Source of the DNA: SZUA-117 sp964630795
Lineage (GTDB): Bacteria; Pseudomonadota; Gammaproteobacteria; Steroidobacterales; Woeseiaceae
Assembly (NCBI GenBank): GCA_964630795.1
Contig: CAZVWF010000034.1
Location: forward strand, 1-27,683
Reading direction: 5' to 3'
DNA length: 27,683 bases
The notes under the pieces are model-generated. The model did not search any database, had not been told where the DNA came from, and was given only the letters and a program-made list of their open reading frames with translations. This document shows, in pieces, positions 16,103 to 23,364 of the stretch (the stretch's first letter is position 1; each line of letters starts with the position of its first letter). A program made the position numbers and the translations under genes.

Positions 16103-17615
16103 CTTCGCTTGCGCCGGGTCCGTTAAGTATGGCATCGCGGGTCAGCTCGATGATCAGGTCGATCTCCGCGGACCCCACTGCAAAGCGCGGGGTGTAGCGC
16201 AGTGAGTGCGCGCCACCGTGAATAACGCCAAGACCCTTACGCCGCAGGTAGTCTTCCGTACTGTTCTCGCCATAAACCTTGAACTGATCCGCCAGCTCAC
16301 AGCTGAACAACAAGCCGGTTCCCTGCACGCCCGTAATTGCGCCGTCGAGTTCATCGGCCAGTGCCTTGAGGCGTGTGACAAGCTCGTCACCCCGTTCGCG
16401 GATGTTCTCTCTAAGCTCGGGTGTGAATTCGTCAAGCACGGCAACCGCAACATCCAGTCCGCGCGGATTGGTCGTCATCGTGTTGCCGTACACACCGTGA
16501 CGGAATATGTTTGCTGCGCTCTCCTCGAGCGCCAGTACCGACAAGGGGAACTGGCCGGCATTCAGCGCCTTGGAGTAAGACTCCATGTCCGGTGGATCGA
16601 GTGTCTCGAAGCCGGGGTAGTCAACGATCGACAAGACACCGCAGGCTCGGAGGCCGGCCTGGATAGAATCGATGATGAACATGGATCCATGTGCACGCGT
16701 CAGTTCACGTGCCCGCTGATAAAACGCCGGCGAGATTGACTGACCGGGGTTGCCTTCGCCCATGACCGGTTCCATGAAGAAGGCTTCGATGAACTCTCCT
16801 GCCTTTTCAGCAGCTGTAAAAGCCGCATTGAGTCCTTCGATATCGTTGGGTTCGACGGTCAGCAGATAGTTGTCGTCACGAAATGAGGCGAGGTATTTTC
16901 GATAATTCTCCAGCGTGGAATCCGAGTAGCGGGCTGGTCGGGCCGTGCGGCCGTGAAAACTGCCTTTTAGCGTGATACCGCGGATTTGTGCGCCGTCGTA
17001 GCGGCCACCCGGATCCGTCATGTTTTTTGTGTTGATGTCCGCAATGCGCGAGGCCACCGAGTTGGCCTCCGAGCCACTGTTCAGGCAGAGGTAGCGGGAA
17101 AAGGGTGATCCGCCTCGCGTGTGTCCGATTTCCTTCCCGAGGCAGTGGATAAAGTCCATCTGGCTGACGCTGGCCGTCATGACATTGGCCATGACATGCG
17201 GCTGGTTCATTGCGTCAAGGACCGCGGGCGGTGCGTGACCGAGGCCAAGCATTCCGTAGCCACCGCAGTCATAAATGACCGCGCCTTTTAGGGTGACAAT
17301 CCAGGGACCGGAGGCCGCGGCTGCGACATAGGGATTGACCGATTCAACGTCGTAGAAATTGGTGAAGCCCTGCTGCGCGCGAGCGACCTGGTCAGTCTCG
17401 TCCAGTGCCAGGAAATCCGGGTTCGTGGTTTGGCACTTCTGGAAGTGCGCGTACGCCTGGCCGACCGCCGTCGCCAGCGACGGATCGCTCTCGAGAAACC
17501 GCATGATGACATCATCGGCCAGGCCGGTTGTGCTGACCGAGCCACCCTGTGCGCGCATTTCCAATAGTTGGGAGAGATGTAAATTATCAGCAATTTCAGT
17601 AGCTTGAATCGACAT
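16092..17615 (-). CDS. Class III pyridoxal-phosphate aminotransferase
   Basis: This 507-residue fold-type I aminotransferase has PLP phosphate-binding SGSEAN (180-185), FHGRT (220-224), MEPVMGEG (281-288), FIIDSIQAG (313-321, Asp316 pairing with the pyridine nitrogen) and the Schiff-base lysine in YSKALNAGQFPLS (Lys349). The usual class III motif D-E-I/V-Q is D-S-I-Q here, and the following GRTG is missing. This marks a divergent subgroup distinct from typical ornithine or GABA transaminases; the amino donor is unknown. An N-terminal extension of about 100 residues precedes the core. The ATG has an AGGAA-type ribosome site. It lies downstream of the PQQ dehydrogenase gene on the same strand with a 137 bp gap, so it may have its own promoter. 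Confidence 0.88.
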   Translation of the reverse strand: MSIQATEIADNLHLSQLLEMRAQGGSVSTTGLADDVIMRFLESDPSLATAVGQAYAHFQKCQTTNPDFLALDETDQVARAQQGFTNFYDVESVNPYVAAAASGPWIVTLKGAVIYDCGGYGMLGLGHAPPAVLDAMNQPHVMANVMTASVSQMDFIHCLGKEIGHTRGGSPFSRYLCLNSGSEANSVASRIADINTKNMTDPGGRYDGAQIRGITLKGSFHGRTARPARYSDSTLENYRKYLASFRDDNYLLTVEPNDIEGLNAAFTAAEKAGEFIEAFFMEPVMGEGNPGQSISPAFYQRARELTRAHGSMFIIDSIQAGLRACGVLSIVDYPGFETLDPPDMESYSKALNAGQFPLSVLALEESAANIFRHGVYGNTMTTNPRGLDVAVAVLDEFTPELRENIRERGDELVTRLKALADELDGAITGVQGTGLLFSCELADQFKVYGENSTEDYLRRKGLGVIHGGAHSLRYTPRFAVGSAEIDLIIELTRDAILNGPGASEATS

Positions 17616-17719
17616 GGGGTTTCCTGCAGGTCGATGAGAAGGCGCGCACTATAGCAAACGAAAAACGTCCGCAGCATTGCGAAAGTCCATATGATGATAC
17701 GTGCATGGCGGGATGCCGG

Positions 17720-17735
17720 CCCGGGTTTCCCCGGG
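17720..17735 (-). terminator. GC-rich hairpin after the PQQ dehydrogenase gene
   Basis: Two CCCGGG palindromes separated by four bases can form a strong hairpin 18-33 bp beyond the stop of the PQQ-dependent dehydrogenase gene, extended by a G-T and a G-C pair outside. No U-tract follows on the minus strand, so it is not a classical intrinsic terminator. It may stabilise the 3' end or assist termination. The call is tentative. Confidence 0.3.
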
Positions 17736-17752
17736 TCCGAATCCGTCGCTTG

Positions 17753-19816
17753 TCAGAAGTCAGCAAGCGCCATCGTGGTCAGCTTGCTACCGGTCTGCAG
17801 CACGATGTACTGCGTGCCTTCATGGACGTAGGTCGAGATACCGTAATTGACCATTCCCGGCATTTCGACAGCGCCAATCTGTTCACCGGACTGTTTGTCG
17901 ACAAAGAACAAGGCCGGCGTGCCATCGGCGAACTGACTTGTATAGATGAACGCCGTCTTGGTCACTAGCATCTGCGCGTTGCGGCCCGTGCCGGTCTCGC
18001 CAATGTCGATGCCTTCGAGTACTTCGTTCTGGCTGACGCGATCAGGCGTCTCACCGATCGGCAGCTGCCACAGGTGATCGCCGGTGTTCATATCAATGGC
18101 CGTGATGTGGCTGTACGGCGGCTTGAACATTGGAATTCCCGCGGGATGACGAACCGCGTCGGAACGAAGTGATGCAAAGTCGGAGAACGTACGACCGGTC
18201 GGTGCCTCGATGTTCGGGTCACGTTCCGCGCCCGACACGACGATACGCGATGAACAGGCGGCACGTGTCGAGACATACAGAATGCCCGATTCCGGATCGG
18301 CGACGCTCGGTCCGTCGATATTCGTTCCACCGCCGTCACCCGGGCACCAGTAAGCGGCCCTGTATCCCTGGTCATTGTCGCGATGCAATGGCGGATTGAA
18401 CAACGGTCCGATCTTGTGGTCCTTCAACGCCTCGATTGCCTGCTCGCGCAAGGCTGGCGTGTAGTCGACGAGATCGTCGTACGTCAGGCCCTGCATGCCA
18501 TAAGCAGCAGGCTTGGTCGGGAACGGCTGCGTCTCGGCGAGCTTTTCACCCGGAATGTCCGAGGCTGGTACAGGCGTATCGACGATGGGCCAAATCGGTT
18601 CACCGGTAACGCGGTTATAGGTATACGCGAAGTTCTGCTTCGTAGTCTGGACGACGATCGGTACTTCCTCGCCATCGATGTTGACGTCCATCAGAACAGG
18701 CGCCGTCGGCGTGTCATAGTTCCAGATGTCATGTTTGACGAGCTGTGCATGCCACGCGCGTTCGCCAGTTGCCGCGTGGAGCGCGATCAGGCTGGTGCCG
18801 TACAGGTTGTCGCCCGGGTGGAAACCGCCGTAGTAATCAATCGTGACACCATTGGTCGGGATGTAAACGATGCCGCGTTCCTGGTCTGCTGACATCGGTG
18901 CCCAGGAAGAGATGTCGCCGGTGTATTTCCAGGCGTCGCTTTCCCAGGTTTCATGACCGAACTCGCCGGGCCTTGGAATGACGTGGAACTTCCACAGGAA
19001 TTCGCCCGTTTTTGCGTCATAGGCAAGGATGTCGCCGGGGACATTTTCGATTCGTGACTGATAGTACCCTTGCTCGTGCGAGTTGCCGACGATGACAACG
19101 CCGTTCACCACGATCGGCGGTGACGATGTTGTGATGTAGCCATCCCCAAGGTCCATGCCCTCGTACGGGTCATGACTGTAGGGCAGGTCGGAGAGCAGGT
19201 CCGTCAGCATGTCGGTGACACCCGTTTCCGGGAATCCTTCTACACCGACAGGACGCCCCCAGTTTTCGAGCGGCTGACCGGTTTCAGCGTCGAGTGCGCT
19301 CAGGAAGAATGCAGGGGAGGAAATGTAGATGACACCACGGCCATCGATTTCGGCATAGGCAACACCTTTGCCGTAGTCGGCACGCATCGAGTACTCGTAA
19401 CGCGGCGTTGCCGGCTCACCGTAAGACCACAACAGTTCGCCGTTCGCCGGGTCGAGTGCCACAACGTAACGCCTTGGTCCGGCAACGGTATACAACTTGC
19501 CGTTGATGTAGCTCGGCGTCGAACGTCCGCTGGCAGCATTGAAACTGGCGCCGTCCCAGACCCAGGCTTCCTCGAGGTCCTCAAAGTTCTCGAGGTTGAT
19601 CTCGTCGGCGGGAGAGTAACGGGTATGTTCGGCGTCGCCACCGAGATATCCCCAGGTACCGTCTTCAGTGTCCGGCGCGTCCTTGATAACCGATGCCGTT
19701 GCTGACGCAGCGGACCCGGCACCACCTGGCGACTCCTGCGAACATGCGGTGACTGATAACGCGATGGCGATGACGCCGAAGCGCATAAAATGTAACGCGG
19801 ATGATGCGTTTTTCAT
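17753..19816 (-). CDS. PQQ-dependent quinoprotein dehydrogenase, lipoprotein
   Basis: This 687-residue predicted lipoprotein has a leader MKNASSALHFMRFGVIAIAL followed by the lipobox SVTAC (Cys25). The body is an eight-bladed beta-propeller of the PQQ dehydrogenase family: WGYLGGDAEHTRYSP at the start, repeated blade motifs such as VVALDPANGELLWSYG, ILAYDAKTGEFLWKF and LIALHAATGERAWHAQ, and ITAIDMNTGDHLWQLP near the end. No CxxCH is present, so it lacks the fused cytochrome c domain and would pass electrons to quinone or a separate cytochrome. It resembles membrane glucose/polyol dehydrogenases, but the substrate is open. The start at 19816 has a strong AGGGGGA ribosome site; the frame extends to 19873, which I consider too long. 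It is divergent from the AGCS symporter gene. Confidence 0.88.
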   Translation of the reverse strand: MKNASSALHFMRFGVIAIALSVTACSQESPGGAGSAASATASVIKDAPDTEDGTWGYLGGDAEHTRYSPADEINLENFEDLEEAWVWDGASFNAASGRSTPSYINGKLYTVAGPRRYVVALDPANGELLWSYGEPATPRYEYSMRADYGKGVAYAEIDGRGVIYISSPAFFLSALDAETGQPLENWGRPVGVEGFPETGVTDMLTDLLSDLPYSHDPYEGMDLGDGYITTSSPPIVVNGVVIVGNSHEQGYYQSRIENVPGDILAYDAKTGEFLWKFHVIPRPGEFGHETWESDAWKYTGDISSWAPMSADQERGIVYIPTNGVTIDYYGGFHPGDNLYGTSLIALHAATGERAWHAQLVKHDIWNYDTPTAPVLMDVNIDGEEVPIVVQTTKQNFAYTYNRVTGEPIWPIVDTPVPASDIPGEKLAETQPFPTKPAAYGMQGLTYDDLVDYTPALREQAIEALKDHKIGPLFNPPLHRDNDQGYRAAYWCPGDGGGTNIDGPSVADPESGILYVSTRAACSSRIVVSGAERDPNIEAPTGRTFSDFASLRSDAVRHPAGIPMFKPPYSHITAIDMNTGDHLWQLPIGETPDRVSQNEVLEGIDIGETGTGRNAQMLVTKTAFIYTSQFADGTPALFFVDKQSGEQIGAVEMPGMVNYGISTYVHEGTQYIVLQTGSKLTTMALADF

Positions 19817-20067
19817 TCTAGCTCCCCCTGATTGTCTGCCCGCCTTCCCTGGGAATGGGGCGGCCTTCGCCATGGCGGTTTCTTTTTCAAATTGACCTGC
19901 AATTTTACGCCAATTGACGTTGTCGTTGGAGATTAAAAGGCGGTTTGATACAGTCAGTTAGCCGGTTTCGGGTTACCTTCGCAATCAAACAATTCCCGCA
20001 AACGGACCGCCCGTCTGAAGACGGACAAATAACAAGAATTCGACGACACCGGCGCCGGGGACCGCGA

Positions 20068-21499
20068 ATGTATGACCTTTTCCTGACTGTGGTCACGACC
20101 GTCAGCGACTTTATGTGGGGTCCGTGGACGATGGTTTTCATCGCCTTCGTATCGGTTTTCCTGACCGTACGTGCCCGATTCTTCCAGGTCACCCGATTCG
20201 GTTACATTCTGCGCAACACCTTTGGGGCCATGTTCAGCCGGCGAGGTGATACAGATCCGGAGCGCATGACCCCGTTCCAGGCCACGACGACTTCACTGGC
20301 GGGCACGGTAGGCATGGGCAACATGGCCGGCGTCGCTACTGCGTTATCCATCGGCGGTCCGGGCGCCATTTTCTGGATGTGGGTGCTGGCTTTTTTCGGC
20401 ATGATCACCAAGGCGGCGGAAGTCACCATCGCGGTCCACTATCGCGAAGTCGACGAGCATGGGCATATTCACGGCGGTCCCATGTACTACATCCGCAAGG
20501 CGCTGGGCTGGAAGTCACTTGCCGTGCTGTTCAGCGTCGGCGTGACGATCAATTGTTTTTTCAGCTCCTCACTCCTGCAGGCGCATACGGTAGGCCGTGC
20601 GTTCAACGCAAGTTATGGACTGAATCCCTATCTCATCACCGGGGCGATGGCTATCGTGACAGCCATGGTCGCCATTGGTGGCGTGCGCCGAATCGGTCGA
20701 TTCTGTGAAGCGCTGGTGCCTTTCATGACGGTGAGTTATCTCATTGGCGGCTCGATCATCCTTATCAATAACATCGGCGAAGTCCCCGCAGCGATCGGCG
20801 AGATTTTTCGCTATGCACTGGCGCCGGCACCTGCACTGGGTGGTTTCGCGGGTGCCGCCGTGATGTCGGCGATACAGATGGGCATGGCGCGCGGGATGCT
20901 CTCGAATGAAGCGGGCCTGGGTACGGCCCCCATGGTGCATGCCAATGCCGAAACGCCACATCCGTTCCGGCAGGGGCTGTGGGGTGCGGCAGAGGTATTT
21001 GTCGATACAACCGTGGTTTGCACGATTACCGCGTTTGTCATCCTGAGTTCCGGCGTGCTGGCGAATGGCAATACAGGGATTGAAATGCTGCTGGATGCAT
21101 TCGCCACGTTCTATTCCCCTGAACTTGCGAGCGGATTTATCTCGATCGCCATTCTGACCTTTTGCCTGTCCACGCAGATCGGTTTCTTTGTCTATTTTGA
21201 AACTGCCATCGTCAGCCTGTTTGGCGAGACCTTTTTTCGCTATGCGAAGTGGATCTACTTTCTGCCCGGTGTGGTTTTTGCCGGTATCACCAACGTTGAC
21301 CAGTTGTGGGCGCTCGCGAATATTTCGGTTGCGGCCNNNNNNNNNNGCGTTGCCGAATCTCGTCGCTTTGCTCGTGCTGTCCGGCGTCTTTATGGCGCTC
21401 ATGAAAGATTACGTGTCCGGCGAGCATCGCTTTGCGACGGCGACTACGGACAAGACCCGACAATACATACGGATGGCGACATCCGATACGAAGGAATGA
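20068..21499 (+). CDS. Sodium:alanine (AGCS) family symporter, interrupted by an assembly gap
   Basis: This inner-membrane amino-acid/cation symporter of about 475 residues shows AGCS hallmarks: TPFQATTTSLAGTVGMGNMAG, then GGPGAIFWMWVLAFFGM, HGGPMYYIRKALG, SNEAGLGTAPMVHA and a C-terminal ALPNLVALLVLSG. Family members import alanine or glycine with Na+ or H+. The ATG at 20068 follows a GGGGAC ribosome site; upstream codons are not needed. Ten Ns at 21337-21346 break the frame. Translation before the gap ends ANISVAA, and the true C-terminus (ALPNLVALL to TSDTKE) resumes in a different frame, ending at 21499. The frame disagreement means 10 is a placeholder length, not a mutation. It heads the hydantoinase operon, 6 bp before the DapA-like gene. 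Confidence 0.88.
21337..21346. other. Assembly gap of ten Ns inside the AGCS gene
   Basis: Ten Ns fall just before the conserved ALPNLVALL motif of the symporter. The sequence before ends on a complete codon, GCC, and the sequence after begins on a complete codon, GCG, of the continuing protein. The real missing length is therefore expected to be a multiple of three. Comparison with the family pattern LMA(I/L)PNL suggests only about one missing codon. Confidence 0.95.
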
Positions 21500-21505
21500 A
21501 TACCT

Positions 21506-22438
21506 ATGTCGTTTTACAAACTCGATGAAAGCGCGAACGGCGTCTACATCATCTCTGCCACGCCATTTACGGAAACCGGGGCGCTGGATCTCGAAAGCAC
21601 CGACAAGCTCGCGGATTTCTATATCGAGAAGGGTGTGTCGGGAATCACCGTCCTCGGCATGATGGGCGAAGCCCAAAAGATGGCGCCCGAGGAGTCGGAG
21701 CAGTTCCTGCTACGAATACTCAAGCGGGTTGGTGGCGCTGTGCCGATCGTTGTCGGTGTGTCAGACCCGGGCATGAGCAACCTCGTTCGCTTGTCGAGGT
21801 TCAGTATGGACAATGGCGCGGCGGGCGTCATGGTTGCGCCGCTCGCGGGACTGGGAACAGAGCAAAAGGTCTATAACTATTTTGCCCAGGTCTTCGAAGC
21901 GCTGGGTGACGATATCCCGGTTTGCTACCAGGATTACCCGCTCGCAACCCGTACCGAGATTTCCGTCGCATTGTTCAACAGGATGGTGACTGATTTCGAG
22001 CAACTGGTGATGCTGAAGCACGAAGAGTGCCCCGGGCTGAACAAGATTTCTGCTGTACGCAAGGCGTCAGATGAGGGGTTGCGGCGTGTGTCCATCCTCT
22101 GTGGCAATGGCGGTCTTTACCTGCCACAGGAGCTGGCACGTGGTGCTGATGGTGCCATGACCGGTTTCGCGTATCCGGAAATGCTGGTCGCCGTCGTGGC
22201 ACTGCATCGCGCCGGCGAACATGACAGGGCGGAGGATGTATTTGATGCTTATCTGCCGTACATTCGACACGAGCAGCAACCTGGCTTCGGGTTGGCATTA
22301 CGCAAGGAGATGCTGCATCGTCGCGGCGTGATGGCATCGCCAAGAGTGCGGGCACCGGGACCGAAGATGAATGCAATGGACCATAAAGAACTTGATCGGC
22401 TGATCAGCCGGATCGAACAAAACATAGAGGCTTTGTAA
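21506..22438 (+). CDS. Dihydrodipicolinate synthase (DapA)/N-acetylneuraminate lyase family protein
   Basis: This 310-residue (beta/alpha)8 Schiff-base aldolase-family protein has SATPFTETGALD near the N-terminus, GITVLGMMGEAQKM (residues ~46-59, replacing the common GTTGE phosphate/pyruvate loop), CYQDYP (140-145) and the presumed Schiff-base lysine in VMLKHEECPG (Lys171). True DapA has threonines in the GTTGE loop; their replacement by methionines argues against lysine biosynthesis and for a catabolic lyase or dehydratase on a 2-oxo acid. In this operon (AGCS symporter, SDR, hydantoinase, hydantoin racemase) it probably processes a carbon skeleton released from a hydantoin or pyrimidine-like substrate; that is inference. 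The ATG follows the symporter stop by 6 bp. Confidence 0.85.
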   Translation: MSFYKLDESANGVYIISATPFTETGALDLESTDKLADFYIEKGVSGITVLGMMGEAQKMAPEESEQFLLRILKRVGGAVPIVVGVSDPGMSNLVRLSRFSMDNGAAGVMVAPLAGLGTEQKVYNYFAQVFEALGDDIPVCYQDYPLATRTEISVALFNRMVTDFEQLVMLKHEECPGLNKISAVRKASDEGLRRVSILCGNGGLYLPQELARGADGAMTGFAYPEMLVAVVALHRAGEHDRAEDVFDAYLPYIRHEQQPGFGLALRKEMLHRRGVMASPRVRAPGPKMNAMDHKELDRLISRIEQNIEAL

Positions 22439-22440
22439 CG

Positions 22441-22467
22441 ATGGACCTGGGAATTGAAGGAAAACGT
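22441..22467 (+). repeat. Imperfect direct repeat, copy A (27 bp)
   Basis: Copy A of the repeated SDR 5' end matches copy B at 22572-22598 in 21 of 27 bases. The longest identical run is ATTGAAGG. All differences are synonymous. The repeats bracket an AT-rich 104 bp segment. Confidence 0.8.
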
Positions 22468-22482
22468 AATTTGCCTGGGTGA
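22441..22482 (+). pseudogene. Orphan duplicate of the SDR start (nine identical residues, then stop)
   Basis: Two bases after the DapA-like stop is an ATG with an AGAGG ribosome site in the preceding codons. It encodes MDLGIEGKR followed by four unrelated residues and TGA. The nine residues are identical to the first nine of the SDR that starts at 22572, but six of the 27 bases differ, all synonymously. Spacing and codon use fit the operon's normal style, so I read it as the original 5' end of the SDR gene, cut off from its body. Confidence 0.7.
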
Positions 22483-22571
22483 ACCGTAGAAGTCACAAAG
22501 GTCGGTGCAAATTGATCTTTAGTGTTTAGCAAAGTAAGAAACGATTAAAAAAATTCAAAGGTGAGCTGACT
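22468..22571. other. AT-rich insert between the two copies of the SDR 5' end
   Basis: This 104 bp segment has about 37% G+C by hand count, clearly below its GC-rich surroundings, and separates the orphan SDR start from the functional one. It contains a 7 bp inverted repeat, AATTTGC at 22468-22474 and GCAAATT at 22507-22513, and ends with a ribosome site AAAGGTGAG close before the functional ATG. No ORF of note is inside. It may be the residue of an integrated element or a foreign leader brought in by recombination, and could carry a promoter for the downstream genes, though I see no convincing -35/-10 pair. Confidence 0.6.
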
Positions 22572-22598
22572 ATGGATTTAGGTATTGAAGGGAAACGA
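22572..22598 (+). repeat. Imperfect direct repeat, copy B (27 bp)
   Basis: Copy B encodes the same MDLGIEGKR as copy A at 22441 but uses AT-richer codons (GAT, TTA, GGT, CGA in place of GAC, CTG, GGA, CGT). It is the working start of the SDR gene. Downstream of it the codon use returns towards the GC-rich style of the neighbourhood. Confidence 0.8.
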
Positions 22599-23360
22599 GC
22601 CTTGGTATTGGCCAGCAGTCAGGGCCTGGGCCTTGGAATTGCAACCAGGCTCTGTGAGGAGGGCGCCAGGGTCATGGTTTGCGGTCGCGTGGAAGAAAAA
22701 CTGCAGGGCGTCGCAAAGGATTTGAATGACAATTACGCGGGGACGGCCGAGTACGTCGTTGCGGATCTTTCCGACCCGGGTTCGGCTGCTGCAATCTATG
22801 GTGCCGCGAAAGAAAAACTCGGTGGCGTCGATATTCTCGTGAACAATACCGGAGGTCCGCCGCCAGGCACCGCGGATATGCCGGATACCGAATCGTGGAA
22901 GGCGCAGATCGACACGATGCTGATTCGCGTCATAGAAATAACGAATCTCTGCATCGAAGATATGAAGGCGGCTGGCTGGGGAAGGATCCTGACCGTCGCA
23001 TCGTCCGGTGTCGTGCAACCCATTCCCAACCTGGCGATGTCCAACACGATTCGCTCGTCGCTCGTCGGCTGGAGCAAATCCCTGTCGAACGAAACGGCAT
23101 CGCAGGGAATTACGGTCAACATGCTGTTGCCGGGCCGCATCCTGACTGCCCGTCTGGCACAGCTCGACAAGGCAGACGCCGAACGGACCGGCAAGACCGT
23201 TGAAGAGGTTGCCGCCGCGGGACAGGCCACGATTCCGGCCGGCCGCTATGGAACGGTGGAGGAGTTCGGTAGCGTGGGTGCATTCCTGTGCAGCGAACCT
23301 GCAAGTTATATGACGGGCGGCCTGGTCCGTTGCGATGGGGGCGCGATACGCGGCGTATAG
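22572..23360 (+). CDS. Short-chain dehydrogenase/reductase with a non-canonical active site
   Basis: This 262-residue SDR has the nucleotide-binding motif ASSQGLGLG (14-22), the adenine-ring NNTGG (91-95), VASSG (142-146) with the catalytic serine, and the C-terminal LPGRILTARL and YMTGGLVRCDGG blocks. The usual Tyr-x3-Lys pair is missing: thirteen residues after Ser144 the sequence is SNTIR, placing Ser157 and Arg161 where Tyr and Lys normally sit. This S-N-x-x-R pattern occurs in a recognised group of FabG-like SDRs of unclear activity, so it is more likely a subfamily trait than damage. The ATG has an AAAGGTGAG ribosome site within the AT-rich insert. Its stop is 4 bp before the hydantoinase start. 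Confidence 0.85.
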   Translation: MDLGIEGKRALVLASSQGLGLGIATRLCEEGARVMVCGRVEEKLQGVAKDLNDNYAGTAEYVVADLSDPGSAAAIYGAAKEKLGGVDILVNNTGGPPPGTADMPDTESWKAQIDTMLIRVIEITNLCIEDMKAAGWGRILTVASSGVVQPIPNLAMSNTIRSSLVGWSKSLSNETASQGITVNMLLPGRILTARLAQLDKADAERTGKTVEEVAAAGQATIPAGRYGTVEEFGSVGAFLCSEPASYMTGGLVRCDGGAIRGV

Positions 23361-23364
23361 CAAG

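Noticed and set aside
20008..20021. CCGTC/GACGG small hairpin in the PQQ dehydrogenase-AGCS divergent gap, considered as an operator
   Set aside because: Only five pairs, with no second copy or neighbouring regulator gene; chance is sufficient.
20569..21402. 277-codon minus-strand frame opposite the AGCS symporter
   Set aside because: It crosses the N gap and has a shadow-type composition; the plus strand has strong family motifs.
21347..21528. Continuation of the symporter in its pre-gap frame to 21528
   Set aside because: After the gap this frame gives Arg-rich non-membrane sequence, while another frame restores the conserved ALPNLVALL helix and stops at 21499.
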